Counted from the stretch's first letter, positions 32,495-41,614 are shown. The stretch is DNA of 64,000 bases from Pseudoroseicyclus aestuarii (GCF_003217255.1 NZ_QJTE01000003.1:186001-250000), one strand, 5' to 3'. Translations and numbers: made by a program. Notes: generated from the sequence alone by a model not told the origin.

Positions 32495-33685
32495 TCAGAT
32501 CACCGCCACCTCGGGCAGCGGGGCATTGGCAGAGATGCGCCAGGCGCCCAGCGGGGTCAGGTCGAGGCTGCGCCAGCCGCCGTGGAGGATCCATTCGGCG
32601 ATGCCGCGCCCGACGGCCGGGGCCTGCTGCAGCCCATGACCGGAGAAGCCGTTCGCCTGCAGGAAGTTCGGCAGCCCCAGCGCGGGGCCGAGGATGGCGT
32701 TTCGGTCGAGGGTGTTCATCGCGTAGTGCCCGCACCAGGACTGCCGCAGCTTCACCCGCTCGAAGGCGGGGATGCGGGTCGCCACCGCGGGCCAGACGAC
32801 CTCTTCCCACAGATCGTGGTCCATGCGGAAATCGTCGAAGGCCGCGTCGTCGTCCTGCAGCGGCGGGCAGCCGGCCATGTAGAGCGCGCCGTCGGAGCGC
32901 ACGTGGACGCCCGAGAAATCCACCGTCAGCGGCAGCGGGGTGGGCAGCGGCTCGGCCGCCTCGAAGACGAAGGTGAAACGGCGGCGCGGCACCACGGGAA
33001 TCGGCACCCCGGCCATGGCCGCGATCTGGGCCGCGCGCGGGCCGGCGGCATTGACCACCCAGCCGGCGGCGATGCGGGTGCCATCCGCCAGCACGACATG
33101 GGTGACCCGGCCATCGGCCTGCTCGATCCCCGCGACCTCGCCGGCGATCCGCTCGACCCCCAGCCTGCGGCCGAGGCGCCGGAATTCCGAGTTCAGGGTG
33201 CCGCCGTCGAAGTAGCCCTCGTCGCCGGGGTTGTGCGAGGCGAGGCGCACGTCGTCCAAAGCGTAGAAGGAAAAGCGCGCGGCGATCTCGTCCGGGGTCA
33301 GCAGCCGGGTTCCGGCACCGCAGGCCGCCTGCATCGCCTGCGCGGCGCGCAGCTGCGCCTCGGCCTGCGCTGTGCGGGCGAGGTACATGTAGCCGAAGCC
33401 TTCGAGCGCGATCTCGGGCGCATCCTCGTCCTGCGCCCAGTCGCGAAAGCTGCGGATGAAGGCGGCGCCGAAGAGCGAGATGCGGGTGTTGATCTCGGAT
33501 CCGAACTGCTGGCGGATGCAGGAATTGGTGTGGCTGGTCGAGGCGAATTCGAAGCTCGGGTCGCGCTCCACCACCAGGATGCGGCTCTGGAAGTCGGGAT
33601 CGCGTGCCAGCCACCAGGCCACGGCGCTGCCGGTCATCGCGCCGCCGATGATCACCACGTCGTAGGAGGAATGCGCCGCTGTCAT
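32495..33685 (-). CDS. FAD-dependent oxidoreductase (DAO/glycine oxidase family)
   Basis: A 396-residue flavoprotein of the D-amino-acid oxidase/sarcosine oxidase group. The FAD-binding motif is VVIIGGAMTGSAVAWWLA (residues 9-26), followed by an ERDPSFEFASTSHTNSCIR segment and the C-terminal GLPNFLQANGFSGHGLQQAP box typical of DadA-like enzymes. Such enzymes oxidise secondary or primary amines of amino acids; the substrate is not evident. The ATG at 33685 follows GAGGA. It leads a two-gene unit with the uronate-dehydrogenase-like gene, an odd pairing of sugar-acid and amine oxidation. Confidence 0.82.
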   Translation of the reverse strand: MTAAHSSYDVVIIGGAMTGSAVAWWLARDPDFQSRILVVERDPSFEFASTSHTNSCIRQQFGSEINTRISLFGAAFIRSFRDWAQDEDAPEIALEGFGYMYLARTAQAEAQLRAAQAMQAACGAGTRLLTPDEIAARFSFYALDDVRLASHNPGDEGYFDGGTLNSEFRRLGRRLGVERIAGEVAGIEQADGRVTHVVLADGTRIAAGWVVNAAGPRAAQIAAMAGVPIPVVPRRRFTFVFEAAEPLPTPLPLTVDFSGVHVRSDGALYMAGCPPLQDDDAAFDDFRMDHDLWEEVVWPAVATRIPAFERVKLRQSWCGHYAMNTLDRNAILGPALGLPNFLQANGFSGHGLQQAPAVGRGIAEWILHGGWRSLDLTPLGAWRISANAPLPEVAVI

Positions 33686-33749
33686 GGCCCGACGCTAGAG
33701 CCCGGGCGCGGCGATGAAAAGAGGGCGCGGCGCGCCGCCGGACGGTGGA

Positions 33750-35291
33750 TCACCGCCCGCGCAGCGTGACCTCGGCCTCGGCGTTCAGGGCGCCGGCCAG
33801 CGCCTTGAAGCGCGATTCGCCGACCTCGCCGTAAAGCGGCTGTGCCCGCGGCTCGAGCTCGAGCGTGAGGTGGCGCGCGGCGGCATCCCAGAGCAGCGCC
33901 CCCGGCGCCTGCGCCCCGAGCCAGAGCATGGCGCCGAAGCGCATCGCCCGGCCCAGCACCTCGGCCTCCTTCGCGTCCTCCTCGCTCAGCAGGGAGAAGA
34001 GGGGGTGGAAGCGGCTGTCTGGCTTCTTGCTGGAATAGCGGTGCATCAGGGCAAGGCCGAGGAACACCCGCTCGTAATGCTTGAGCCCGCCAAGGTTGGC
34101 GCGGGTCGCGTAATCGAAGCAGACCTCGCCGCGGTAATCGGGATGGGCGCGCCAGCTGACGTCATGCAGCAGGCAGGCGGCCTCGATGATGCGCTTGCGC
34201 TGCCAGTCGGCATGGGGAAACAGCGGCGAGACGAAGTCGTAGAGCATCGAGCCGAAGCCGGGCAGGCGCGAATCCTTGGCCTCGGCGAAGCGGCAGGCCT
34301 CGAGCAGGGGATCGCGGTCGCGCATCGCATCCGGCATCCGCTCGTAGAGCATGCCCTCGCGGATGCCGTAGGAGCTGATGGCGATATCCTTGGGCTCGAA
34401 GACCTTGACCAGCCGTTCGAGCACGCGGATCGCCAGCGGCACCAGGGCCATCCGGTCGGAGCTGACGCCGGCGCGGGATCGCAGCTCGTCCGCGTCCTGC
34501 GCCTCGATGTACTTGCGCGTCTCGGCCACGGCTTCGGGGGTCATGCGGTATTCGTGCAGCACCGTGAGCGGGTAGTCCCGCCGCGCCATGTCGATCCGGG
34601 CGATGGCGCGCCAGCTGCCCCCGACGAGGAACAGCCGCATCCCCACCTCGGACTGCATGCGGTCGTGCAGGTCGGAAATCGTCTCCTTGATGAAGGCGTC
34701 GAGACCCTTGTCCCCGCCCTTCACCTCGCGCAGCTTCAGCGGCCCGAGAGGGGAGGTCAGGCGCCGTCCGACATTGCCGTCGGCCAGATCCGCCAGCTCC
34801 ATCGAGCTGCCGCCGATATCGCAGACAAGGCCGTAGCTGCCGGGCCAGCCCAGAAGCACACCCTGCGCGGAGAGCCGGGCCTCTTCGTCGCCGGGGATCA
34901 CGTGGATCTCGATCCCCGTCTCGCGCTTTACCTCGTCGACGAAGTCCTGCCCGTCGTCGGCATCGCGCACCGCCGCCGTGGCGACAGCCGTCAGGGGCGA
35001 GACGCCCATGCCATCGGCCAGCGCGGCAAAGCGCTTGAGCGCGCGCAGCGCCCGCACCCGCCCCTCGGCCGAGAGGCTGCCGCTTTCCGACAGGCCGGCG
35101 CCGAGGGCGCACATGATCTTCTCGTTATAGAAATAGGCCGGGCTGCGCGCGGCGCCGTCGAAGACGACGAGGCGGACGGAGTTCGACCCGACGTCGACCA
35201 CGCCTACTCGCGCCATGGAGCGCGCTTCGGGATCCGCGTAGAGCGTCCCGAACGGCTCCCAGATCTTGGCGGCGGCTGTGTCTCCGTCCAT
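33750..35291 (-). CDS. ppx: Exopolyphosphatase / guanosine pentaphosphatase (Ppx/GppA)
   Basis: A 513-residue phosphatase of the ASKHA fold that shortens polyphosphate chains or converts pppGpp to ppGpp in the cytoplasm. The first phosphate loop is VGVVDVGSNSVRLVVFDG (about residue 28) and the second is LVCDIGGSSMELADL (about 160). The C-terminus carries an HD-like helical domain with LLHDVSWRAHPDYRGE. The ATG at 35291 (MDGDTAAAK) follows a GGGAGGGG site; MARVGVVD further in would give a minimal enzyme. It stands alone on the minus strand beside phaZ. Confidence 0.9.
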   Translation of the reverse strand: MDGDTAAAKIWEPFGTLYADPEARSMARVGVVDVGSNSVRLVVFDGAARSPAYFYNEKIMCALGAGLSESGSLSAEGRVRALRALKRFAALADGMGVSPLTAVATAAVRDADDGQDFVDEVKRETGIEIHVIPGDEEARLSAQGVLLGWPGSYGLVCDIGGSSMELADLADGNVGRRLTSPLGPLKLREVKGGDKGLDAFIKETISDLHDRMQSEVGMRLFLVGGSWRAIARIDMARRDYPLTVLHEYRMTPEAVAETRKYIEAQDADELRSRAGVSSDRMALVPLAIRVLERLVKVFEPKDIAISSYGIREGMLYERMPDAMRDRDPLLEACRFAEAKDSRLPGFGSMLYDFVSPLFPHADWQRKRIIEAACLLHDVSWRAHPDYRGEVCFDYATRANLGGLKHYERVFLGLALMHRYSSKKPDSRFHPLFSLLSEEDAKEAEVLGRAMRFGAMLWLGAQAPGALLWDAAARHLTLELEPRAQPLYGEVGESRFKALAGALNAEAEVTLRGR

Positions 35292-35374
35292 CGGCCCCTC
35301 CCGGCGTTGATGCAGCATGTGGCGCGGCGAGAGGTGCTGTCAACGCGCCCGTCCATGCAAGTGGTGCCTCAGCG

Positions 35375-36610
35375 TCAGTCGCCGGGCTGCGCCTGCGCGT
35401 CGATGAAGCGCAGGACGAGCGGGCGGATGCTGTCGCGCCAGCTGCGCCCGGCGAAAATGCCGTAGTGCCCCGCCCCCGGTTCCAGGTGCGCGGCTTTCTT
35501 CGTCTCGGGCAGGCCGGTCAGCAGCGGTAGGGCGGCGCGGCACTGGCCGGGGGCCGAGATATCGTCCGCCTCGCCCTCGATCACGTGGACGGCGGTGCGG
35601 TCGATGCAGCCGATGTCGACGGGCTGGCCATCCACGGTGAAGGCATTGCGCGCGATCTCGCGCGCCTTGAAGATCCGCGCCACGGTCGAGAGGTAGAATT
35701 CGGCGGGCATCTCCATCACGGCGAGGTATTCGTCGTAGAAGCTGTTGTGCCGGTCGGCCTCGCGCGCCGTGCCATCGGCGACGCGCAGGATCTGGGCGCC
35801 AAAGGCCTCGGCATGGCTGCCGGCGTTCATCGCCACGAAGGAGCTTAGCTGCAGCAGGCCGGGATAGACCGGGCGCCCGGCGCCCGCGTGCCCGGCGCCG
35901 ACCTGCTGGATCATCGTCTGCTCAAGCTGGCCCATCGTCACCCGGCGCCCGAAATCGGTCACATCGGTGGCCGCGGCATCGGGATCGACCGGCCCGCCGA
36001 TCAGCGTCAGGCTGCGCGGCTGCGCCTCGGGCGTGTCCTGCGCGATCATGGCGGTCGCGGCCAGCGCCAGCGGCGCGGGCTGGCAGACGGCGATGACATG
36101 CAGGTCGGCACCAAGGTGCCGCATGAACTGCGCGAGGTAGAGCGTATAGGCCTCGATATCGAAGGCCCCCTCGGACAGGGGAACATCGCGGGCATTGTGC
36201 CAGTCGGTGACGAAGACCTCGCAATCGGGCAGCAGGCTGATGACCGTCTTGCGCAGGAGCGTCGCGTAGTGGCCCGACATCGGCGCCACCAGCAGCACCC
36301 GGCGCGGACGCGGCGCGCGGCCCTGCACGGCGAAATGGATCAGGTCGCCGAAGGGCTTTTCGACCAGCGTCTCGATCCGCACCGGGTGGTCGCGCCCGTC
36401 GCCGCCCGGAACCGAGGGGATGCCCCAGTCCGGTCGCGCCGTCATGCGGGCAAAGCTGCGCTCTGTCACCTCGCCCCAGGCGCGCATGAGATCGGCCCAG
36501 GGGTGCGCCGCCATGCCGGGATAGCTGCCCATTGCGCGCGCCGTCGCGCCGAGCCACTGGTTCGTGGTGCGCAGCGTTTCCATGACGTCGTAGGCGTTGG
36601 TATAGATCAA
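35375..36610 (-). CDS. phaZ: Intracellular polyhydroxyalkanoate depolymerase
   Basis: A 411-residue PhaZ of the intracellular type, which breaks stored polyhydroxybutyrate down to monomers. Key parts are ETLVEKPFGDLIHF, LLVAPMSGHYATLLRKTV, VFVTDWHNARDVPLS and AVCQPAPLALAATAM, where Cys replaces the usual lipase-box Ser, as in PhaZ1-type enzymes. The C-terminal catalytic His is in GAGHYGIFAGRSWR. The start is uncertain: TTG 36610 has GGAG at a good distance, and ATG 36583 (METLRTTN) is the alternative. It is divergent from phaC with 84 bases between them, so one control region could serve both. Confidence 0.9.
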   Translation of the reverse strand: MIYTNAYDVMETLRTTNQWLGATARAMGSYPGMAAHPWADLMRAWGEVTERSFARMTARPDWGIPSVPGGDGRDHPVRIETLVEKPFGDLIHFAVQGRAPRPRRVLLVAPMSGHYATLLRKTVISLLPDCEVFVTDWHNARDVPLSEGAFDIEAYTLYLAQFMRHLGADLHVIAVCQPAPLALAATAMIAQDTPEAQPRSLTLIGGPVDPDAAATDVTDFGRRVTMGQLEQTMIQQVGAGHAGAGRPVYPGLLQLSSFVAMNAGSHAEAFGAQILRVADGTAREADRHNSFYDEYLAVMEMPAEFYLSTVARIFKAREIARNAFTVDGQPVDIGCIDRTAVHVIEGEADDISAPGQCRAALPLLTGLPETKKAAHLEPGAGHYGIFAGRSWRDSIRPLVLRFIDAQAQPGD

Positions 36611-36694
36611 GGACCGGCTCCGTTGGGTCGGGCGCGGCGCAGGGGCGGCGCCTGCGCCTTTGCGGCGCCGGCACGCTAGGCTGGAGGAGTCGAG

Positions 36695-38491
36695 GTGGCA
36701 ATAGAGGGCCCGTCCGAGGATACCGGGGACGCATCGGCGCAGGCCGAGGCGCGGATCGCGGCCGATACCGCCCGGATCAAGGCGCTGACACGGCGCCTGC
36801 GCGCCGCGATGGAAGGCGCCGCGCCGCCGCCCGGCGCCCGTCAGGCGGGCGATCTTCTGGCCCGCGCTGCCGGCCTGTGGTGGGGCGAGGCGCTGAAGGG
36901 CGAGGGCAGGGTCGCGCAGCCGCAGATCGAGGCCTGGGGCCGCGTGCTGACCGCCGTGGCCGAGGCGCAGCGTCAGGCCGCCGGCGGCGCCATGCCCGAG
37001 GATCGCCCAAGGCCGCGGCGGGACAAGCGGTTCTCCAACCCGCTCTGGGACAGCCACCCCTGGTACCGCCTCGCGCGCGAGACATGGGAGGCGACGGGCG
37101 ATGCCATCGAGGCCGCGGCGCGCGATCTGCCGGGGCTTAGCGCGGCGGACCGCGCGCGGCTGCTGTTCTTCGCGCGGCAGCTGATCGACATGATGGCGCC
37201 GGGGAATTTCCTTGCCACCAATCCCGACGCGATGGAGCGGGCGGTCGAGACCGGCGGGCAAAGCCTGATCGACGGGCTCGAGAACCTCGTGCGGGACGCC
37301 GAGGCGCATGGTCCCGCGCCGCTCGTCACCCTTTCCGATCCCGGCGCCTACGAGATCGGCCGAAACATCGCGCTGACGCCGGGCGAGGTCGTGCTGCGCA
37401 CCCCGCTCTTCGAGCTGATCCAGTATGCGCCCGCGACCGCGGCCGTGCACGAGGTGCCGCTGCTGATCTTTCCGCCCTGGATCAACCGCTACTACATCCT
37501 CGACCTGCGGCCCGAGAACAGCCTCGTGCGCTGGCTGGTGGGGCAGGGCTTCACAGTCTTCATGGTCAGCTGGAAGAACCCCGATCCGTCCTATGCCGAT
37601 GTCTCGCTTTCGGATTACGTCACGGATGGCTTCCTGCGCGCGATCGAGGCGGTGCGGGCGATCTGCGGCACAAGGGAGGTAAATGCCGTCGGCTACTGCA
37701 TCGCCGGCACCCTTCTGGCGGCGACGCTGGGGGTTCTGGCCCGGCGCGGCGATACCTCCGTCGCCTCGGCCAGCTTCCTCGCGGCGCTGACCGATTTCTC
37801 CGATCCCGGCGATCTGGCGATGTTCCTGACCGACGACATGCTGGGCGCCATCGAGGCCGAGGTGGACCGCCGCGGCATCCTCGATGGGCGGCACATGGCC
37901 CGCACCTTCGCCATGCTGCGCGCGAACGAACTGATCTGGCGGCCCGCGATCCGCAGCTACATGCTGGGCAAGGCGCCGCCGGCCTTCGATCTGCTGCACT
38001 GGAACGGTGACAGCACGAACCTGCCCGCGCGCATGGCGGTGGAATACCTGCGCCTTTTGTGCCGAGAGGACCGGCTGGCGGGGCAGGGGCTGGAGATCGC
38101 GGAGCAGGTGGTGCGGCTGAGTGACGTGCAGGTGCCGCGTTTCACCGTCGCCTGCGAGGGCGATCACATCGTCCCCTGGCGCGCCAGCTACAGCGGCACA
38201 CGGGCCATGGGCGGGGCCGAGGTGCGCTTCGTTCTCGCGCGCTCGGGCCATATCGCCGGCATCGTGAACCCGCCGGCGCAGGGGAAGTACGGCTACTGGG
38301 CGGCACCGCAGGATCCTGCAGAGGCAGAGGCCTGGAAGGAAGCCGCCGCGCCCGGCGAAGGGTCGTGGTGGCCGCTTTGGCGGGACTGGCTGGCCGGACG
38401 CTCGGGCGCGCAGGTCTCGGCACGGCAGCCCGGCAGCGAGGGGTTTCCGCCGCTCTGTCCCGCGCCCGGCACCTACCTGCGAGAGCGCTAG
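36695..38491 (+). CDS. phaC: Class I poly(3-hydroxyalkanoate) synthase
   Basis: A 598-residue PHA synthase that polymerises hydroxyacyl-CoA at granule surfaces. The N-terminal region (about residues 1-110) is variable. The alpha/beta-hydrolase core carries the lipase-like box GYCIAG with nucleophile Cys335, the Asp in EGDHIVPW and the His in SGHIAGIVNPP. FSNPLWDSHPWY and FPPWINRYYILDLRPENS are classic synthase segments. It starts at GTG 36695 after GGAGGAG. It is divergent from phaZ and followed, after about 200 bases, by phaR. Confidence 0.95.
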   Translation: MAIEGPSEDTGDASAQAEARIAADTARIKALTRRLRAAMEGAAPPPGARQAGDLLARAAGLWWGEALKGEGRVAQPQIEAWGRVLTAVAEAQRQAAGGAMPEDRPRPRRDKRFSNPLWDSHPWYRLARETWEATGDAIEAAARDLPGLSAADRARLLFFARQLIDMMAPGNFLATNPDAMERAVETGGQSLIDGLENLVRDAEAHGPAPLVTLSDPGAYEIGRNIALTPGEVVLRTPLFELIQYAPATAAVHEVPLLIFPPWINRYYILDLRPENSLVRWLVGQGFTVFMVSWKNPDPSYADVSLSDYVTDGFLRAIEAVRAICGTREVNAVGYCIAGTLLAATLGVLARRGDTSVASASFLAALTDFSDPGDLAMFLTDDMLGAIEAEVDRRGILDGRHMARTFAMLRANELIWRPAIRSYMLGKAPPAFDLLHWNGDSTNLPARMAVEYLRLLCREDRLAGQGLEIAEQVVRLSDVQVPRFTVACEGDHIVPWRASYSGTRAMGGAEVRFVLARSGHIAGIVNPPAQGKYGYWAAPQDPAEAEAWKEAAAPGEGSWWPLWRDWLAGRSGAQVSARQPGSEGFPPLCPAPGTYLRER

Positions 38492-38601
38492 GGCCGCTGC
38501 GGCGCGGCGGGGCGTTTCGGCCCGCGCAGAGAAAGCAGGGACTTGCTGGACAGGGGCAATCGATTGTTCAGGGCCTGACTGTCAACCATCGAACTATTTC
38601 C

Positions 38602-38645
38602 GCCGAAAGCGGATGCTGCACCTGCAGCACCCCTTTTCTTTCGGC
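38602..38645 (+). promoter_or_regulatory. PhaR operator inside an inverted repeat upstream of phaR
   Basis: CTGC-ACCT-GCAG at 38616-38627 fits exactly the CTGC-N3/4-GCAG recognition pattern reported for PhaR of Paracoccus. It sits between GCCGAAAG (38602-38609) and CTTTCGGC (38638-38645), which can pair. Autorepression of phaR is the likely use. Confidence 0.65.
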
Positions 38646-38688
38646 AAGGCGAGGCCTAGGCTGGCGCCATCCGAGGGGGAAGATCGAT

Positions 38689-39249
38689 ATGACAGACGCC
38701 GCCGCACAGCCGCTCCTGATCAAGCGCTACGCCTCTCGCCGGCTCTACAACACCGAGACCAGCGATTACGTCACGCTCGAGGATATCGCGCGCTTCATCC
38801 GCGAGGGGCGCGAGGTGCGGGTGGTCGACCTCAAGTCGGGCGACGATCTGACCCGGCAGTACCTGCTGCAGATCATCGCCGAACACGAGGCGCGGGGAGA
38901 CAGCGTCCTGCCGATCGACGTGCTGACCGACCTCGTGCGCGGATATACCGACCAGGCCGGCTCCGTCGTGCCGCAGTTCCTGGCCGCCAGCTTCGAGATG
39001 CTGCGTCAGGGTCAGACGCAGATGCTGGACCAGATGAGCCGGGGGCCGATGTCCGGCATGGCCGGCTTCGACGCGATCCGCGCCCAGCAGGAGGCCTTCT
39101 TCAAGGCGATGACCGGCGGGATGATGGCCTCTTCCGGCCCCGCGCCCAAGCCTGAGCCGCGCGAGGAGAAGGGCAGGGGCGATCTCGACGATATCCGCGA
39201 GCAGCTTTCCGCGCTGGCGCAGAAGCTTTCGGAAATGGAGCAGAAGTAG
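38689..39249 (+). CDS. phaR: Polyhydroxyalkanoate synthesis repressor PhaR
   Basis: A 186-residue PhaR. The N-terminal PHB/PHA accumulation regulator domain is textbook (LLIKRYASRRLYNTETSDYV, then LEDIARFIREGREVRVVD), and it binds both DNA and the polymer. When granules form, PhaR leaves its operators and derepresses phasin genes. The C-terminus (about residues 100-186) has Met/Gln-rich helices and a coiled-coil-like tail (DDIREQLSALAQKLSEME). The ATG at 38689 lies downstream of its apparent own operator. A phasin gene would be expected between phaC and phaR, but none is there. Confidence 0.95.
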   Translation: MTDAAAQPLLIKRYASRRLYNTETSDYVTLEDIARFIREGREVRVVDLKSGDDLTRQYLLQIIAEHEARGDSVLPIDVLTDLVRGYTDQAGSVVPQFLAASFEMLRQGQTQMLDQMSRGPMSGMAGFDAIRAQQEAFFKAMTGGMMASSGPAPKPEPREEKGRGDLDDIREQLSALAQKLSEMEQK

Positions 39250-39270
39250 AGGCCGCCCGCGCGCAGGACC

Positions 39271-39966
39271 TTAGCCGTCGCGCCCGTGGATCAGCTGCTG
39301 CAGCGCGCCCGCGGCCAGCAGGTAGGCCGAGGTCAGCACCAGCCCCCAGTGCACGATGGCCGGCGCGGTGAAGGAGGTCCAGGCCGCCCAGCCCGCCAGC
39401 GCCGTCCAGACGAAGGCCACCGGAAGCGAGACCGCGCGCCAGCGCCGCGTGCGCACCGGGTGGATGAACTTCACCGGCAGGAACATCGCCACGGCGAGCA
39501 CCGCCACCAGCGCCAGGATCACCCAGAAGTTCGGCGCGACCGAGAAGAGCACGATCACCACCATGTTCCAGCAGCCCGGAAAGCCGGAGAAGGAGTTGTC
39601 CTTGGTCTTCATCCGGGTATCGGCGAAGTAGAGCGCGCTGGTGTAGGTGATCACGATGATCGCAAGCCAGCCGGTCCAGCCGGGCAGCAGGCCAGAGGTG
39701 AACAGCGCATAGGCCGGGATGAAGACGTAGGTCAGGTAGTCGATGATCAGGTCGAGCAGGACGCCGTCGAAGATCGGGGCGTTGCGCTTGACGTCGTATT
39801 TCCGCGCCAGCGGCCCGTCGATGCCGTCCACCGCGAAGGCGACGACCAGCCAGACGAACATCATCGCCCAGTCCGCGCGCACCGCCTCGAGCATCGAGAG
39901 CATGGCGAAGACGGCGCCGGTGGCGGTCAGCAGGTGGACGAGAAGGGCTTTGTACGCGGCAGACAT
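39271..39966 (-). CDS. pcs: Phosphatidylcholine synthase (CDP-alcohol phosphatidyltransferase)
   Basis: A 231-residue inner-membrane enzyme of the CDP-alcohol phosphatidyltransferase family with about seven hydrophobic segments. The catalytic motif is seen in DGIDGPLARKYDVKRN followed by FDGVLLDLIIDY, in the spacing DG-x2-AR...G-x3-D-x3-D of the family. Length and the pattern ADTRMKTKDNSFSGFPGCWN are those of Pcs, which condenses choline with CDP-diacylglycerol, a route typical of alphaproteobacteria. The start at MSAAYK is chosen over an upstream ATG. It is convergent with phaR (21 bases between stops). Confidence 0.9.
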   Translation of the reverse strand: MSAAYKALLVHLLTATGAVFAMLSMLEAVRADWAMMFVWLVVAFAVDGIDGPLARKYDVKRNAPIFDGVLLDLIIDYLTYVFIPAYALFTSGLLPGWTGWLAIIVITYTSALYFADTRMKTKDNSFSGFPGCWNMVVIVLFSVAPNFWVILALVAVLAVAMFLPVKFIHPVRTRRWRAVSLPVAFVWTALAGWAAWTSFTAPAIVHWGLVLTSAYLLAAGALQQLIHGRDG

Positions 39967-40013
39967 GGCCACCCTTGTCGCCCATCGCCGGGGCGGACGC
40001 AACGCAAAGCGGA

Positions 40014-40928
40014 TCAGCCGCGCGGATGGGCCTTTTCGTAGACCTCCATCAGCCGCGCGGCATCGACGCCGGTATAGCCCTGCGTCGTCGAGAGCGAGGC
40101 ATGGCCCAGCAGCTCCTGGATCGCGCGCAGATCGCCGCCCGCGCCCAGCAGATGCGTGGCGAAGCTGTGGCGCAGGGCGTGGGGCGTGGCGCTGGCCGGC
40201 AGGCCCAGCTGCATCCGCGCCTGCTCCATCGCCTTCTGCACGAGGCGCGGGCTCAGCGCGCCGCCGCGCGCGCCGCGAAACAGCGGCGCATCCCGCTCTA
40301 TGGGGTAGGGGCAGATCGCGACATAGCTCTCGACGGCCTCGCGGGCGGCGGGCAGCACCGGCACCATCCGCTCCTTGCCGCCCTTGCCCCGGATCACCAG
40401 CGCCCGGCCCAGCGGCAGCGCCGCGCCGGTCAGTCCCAGCGCCTCGGAAATGCGCAGCCCGCAGCCGTACAGCAGCGTGACGACCGCGGTATCGCGCGCC
40501 GCGATCCAGGGCTCCGCCGCCTGCAGGCCAACACGGGTCAGCATCTCCGAGGCGGCATCCTCCGCCAGCGGGCGCGGCAGGCGCGGCGGGCTTTTCGGCG
40601 CGCGGGCGGCCAGAACGGCCGTCGGCTCGAACCCCTCGCGCTCGGCCAGCCAGCGGTAGAAGCCCTTCACCGCCGAGAGCGCCCGCGCCAGCGAGCGGGC
40701 GGCAAGGCCGCGCCCGCGCTCATGCGCCATCCAGGCGCGCATGTCGGCCACGGTGATCCGCGCCACCGCCGCAAGGCCCTGGCTCTCGCCATGGTGCCCC
40801 TGCATGAAGGCGAGAAACCCCAGCACATCGGCGCGATAGGCCTCGATCGTAGCCTCGGCGGCGCCGTCCAGCGCCCGCCTCTGGTCCAGCCAGCGCACCA
40901 GCGCATCTCTCAGCGCCGGCGAGATCAC
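40014..40928 (-). CDS. xerC: Tyrosine recombinase XerC
   Basis: A 304-residue site-specific recombinase that, with XerD, resolves chromosome dimers at dif during division. The N-terminal SAM-like domain (about residues 1-95) precedes the catalytic domain with Arg in LLYGCGLRISEAL, Lys in IRGKGGKERMVPV, the HxxR box HALRHSFATHLL, His in LGHASLSTTQ and the tyrosine in GYTGVD. The start at GTG 40928 overlaps the TGA of the DUF484 gene (GTGA). The DUF484-xerC pair is common in proteobacteria. Confidence 0.93.
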   Translation of the reverse strand: MISPALRDALVRWLDQRRALDGAAEATIEAYRADVLGFLAFMQGHHGESQGLAAVARITVADMRAWMAHERGRGLAARSLARALSAVKGFYRWLAEREGFEPTAVLAARAPKSPPRLPRPLAEDAASEMLTRVGLQAAEPWIAARDTAVVTLLYGCGLRISEALGLTGAALPLGRALVIRGKGGKERMVPVLPAAREAVESYVAICPYPIERDAPLFRGARGGALSPRLVQKAMEQARMQLGLPASATPHALRHSFATHLLGAGGDLRAIQELLGHASLSTTQGYTGVDAARLMEVYEKAHPRG

Positions 40929-41614
40929 GCCAGCCAGCGCCGCATCGCCCGCTCGAAGGTGTCGGCGAAGAAGCCCAGAAGATCGGTGCCGTGCTGCGGC
41001 GAGAAGCGCTCCGCATCGGCGGCCCCCAGCGCCAGCATGCCCGGCAGCCGCCCGTGCCCCAGATCGAGGCGCAGGCAGGCCTCGGACTGCACCGTCTGGG
41101 CCGAAGCCTCGTAAAGCGCGCCGTCGGAGACGCGGCGCAGGGTCACCTGCCGGCCCTGCGGCAGGTAGGCTGCGACGAAACCCGCCGGCTTCATGCACAT
41201 CGCCGGGTCCAGCCGCGCGGCGGCGGGATCCTCGGGATGCGCCGTCTCCAGCACCAGCCTTGCGGCATCGACGTTCAGGATGCCCGCCAGATCACCGCGC
41301 AGATTGGCGAGGAAGGCGGGAAAATCCTCAGGGTCCAGCAGCTTGAGGACGGCGCGGTGGATCTGGTTGGTGCCGGCGAGGTTGTCGTAGGCCGCCGCGA
41401 TGACCGAGCGATGCGTGTCCTCCAGCCGGTCGAGCCGCGCCTCGAGCCGGGTCATCGCGGCGCCGCGCAGGTCGACTACGTTGCTGCCCTTCGAGGCGTC
41501 GCTCGCGTTCACCAGCGCGCGCATGATGTCCTGATCGTCCAGAAGCGCGCCGGGATCGGCGATGATGCGGTCGCGGATGCTCGGATCGATCGATGGGTCT
41601 GTGCTGCTGCTCAT
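40925..41614 (-). CDS. DUF484 family protein (GAF-like)
   Basis: A 229-residue DUF484 protein, a GAF-like domain family encoded beside xerC in many proteobacteria, function unknown. Family pieces include IRDRIIADPGALLDDQDIMRAL and AMTRLEARLDRLEDTHRSVI (a coiled-coil-like helix) before the GAF-like part (about residues 90-225; GLLALG-type end seen as LPGMLALGAADAERF). The ATG at 41614 follows the gap from the divergent ocd gene. It is the first gene of the two-gene unit with xerC. Confidence 0.85.
   Translation of the reverse strand: MSSSTDPSIDPSIRDRIIADPGALLDDQDIMRALVNASDASKGSNVVDLRGAAMTRLEARLDRLEDTHRSVIAAAYDNLAGTNQIHRAVLKLLDPEDFPAFLANLRGDLAGILNVDAARLVLETAHPEDPAAARLDPAMCMKPAGFVAAYLPQGRQVTLRRVSDGALYEASAQTVQSEACLRLDLGHGRLPGMLALGAADAERFSPQHGTDLLGFFADTFERAMRRWLA

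Noticed and set aside
36611-38251. A minus-strand extension of phaZ running across phaC
   Set aside because: It lies antisense to phaC, a certain gene; PhaZ homology begins near 36610.
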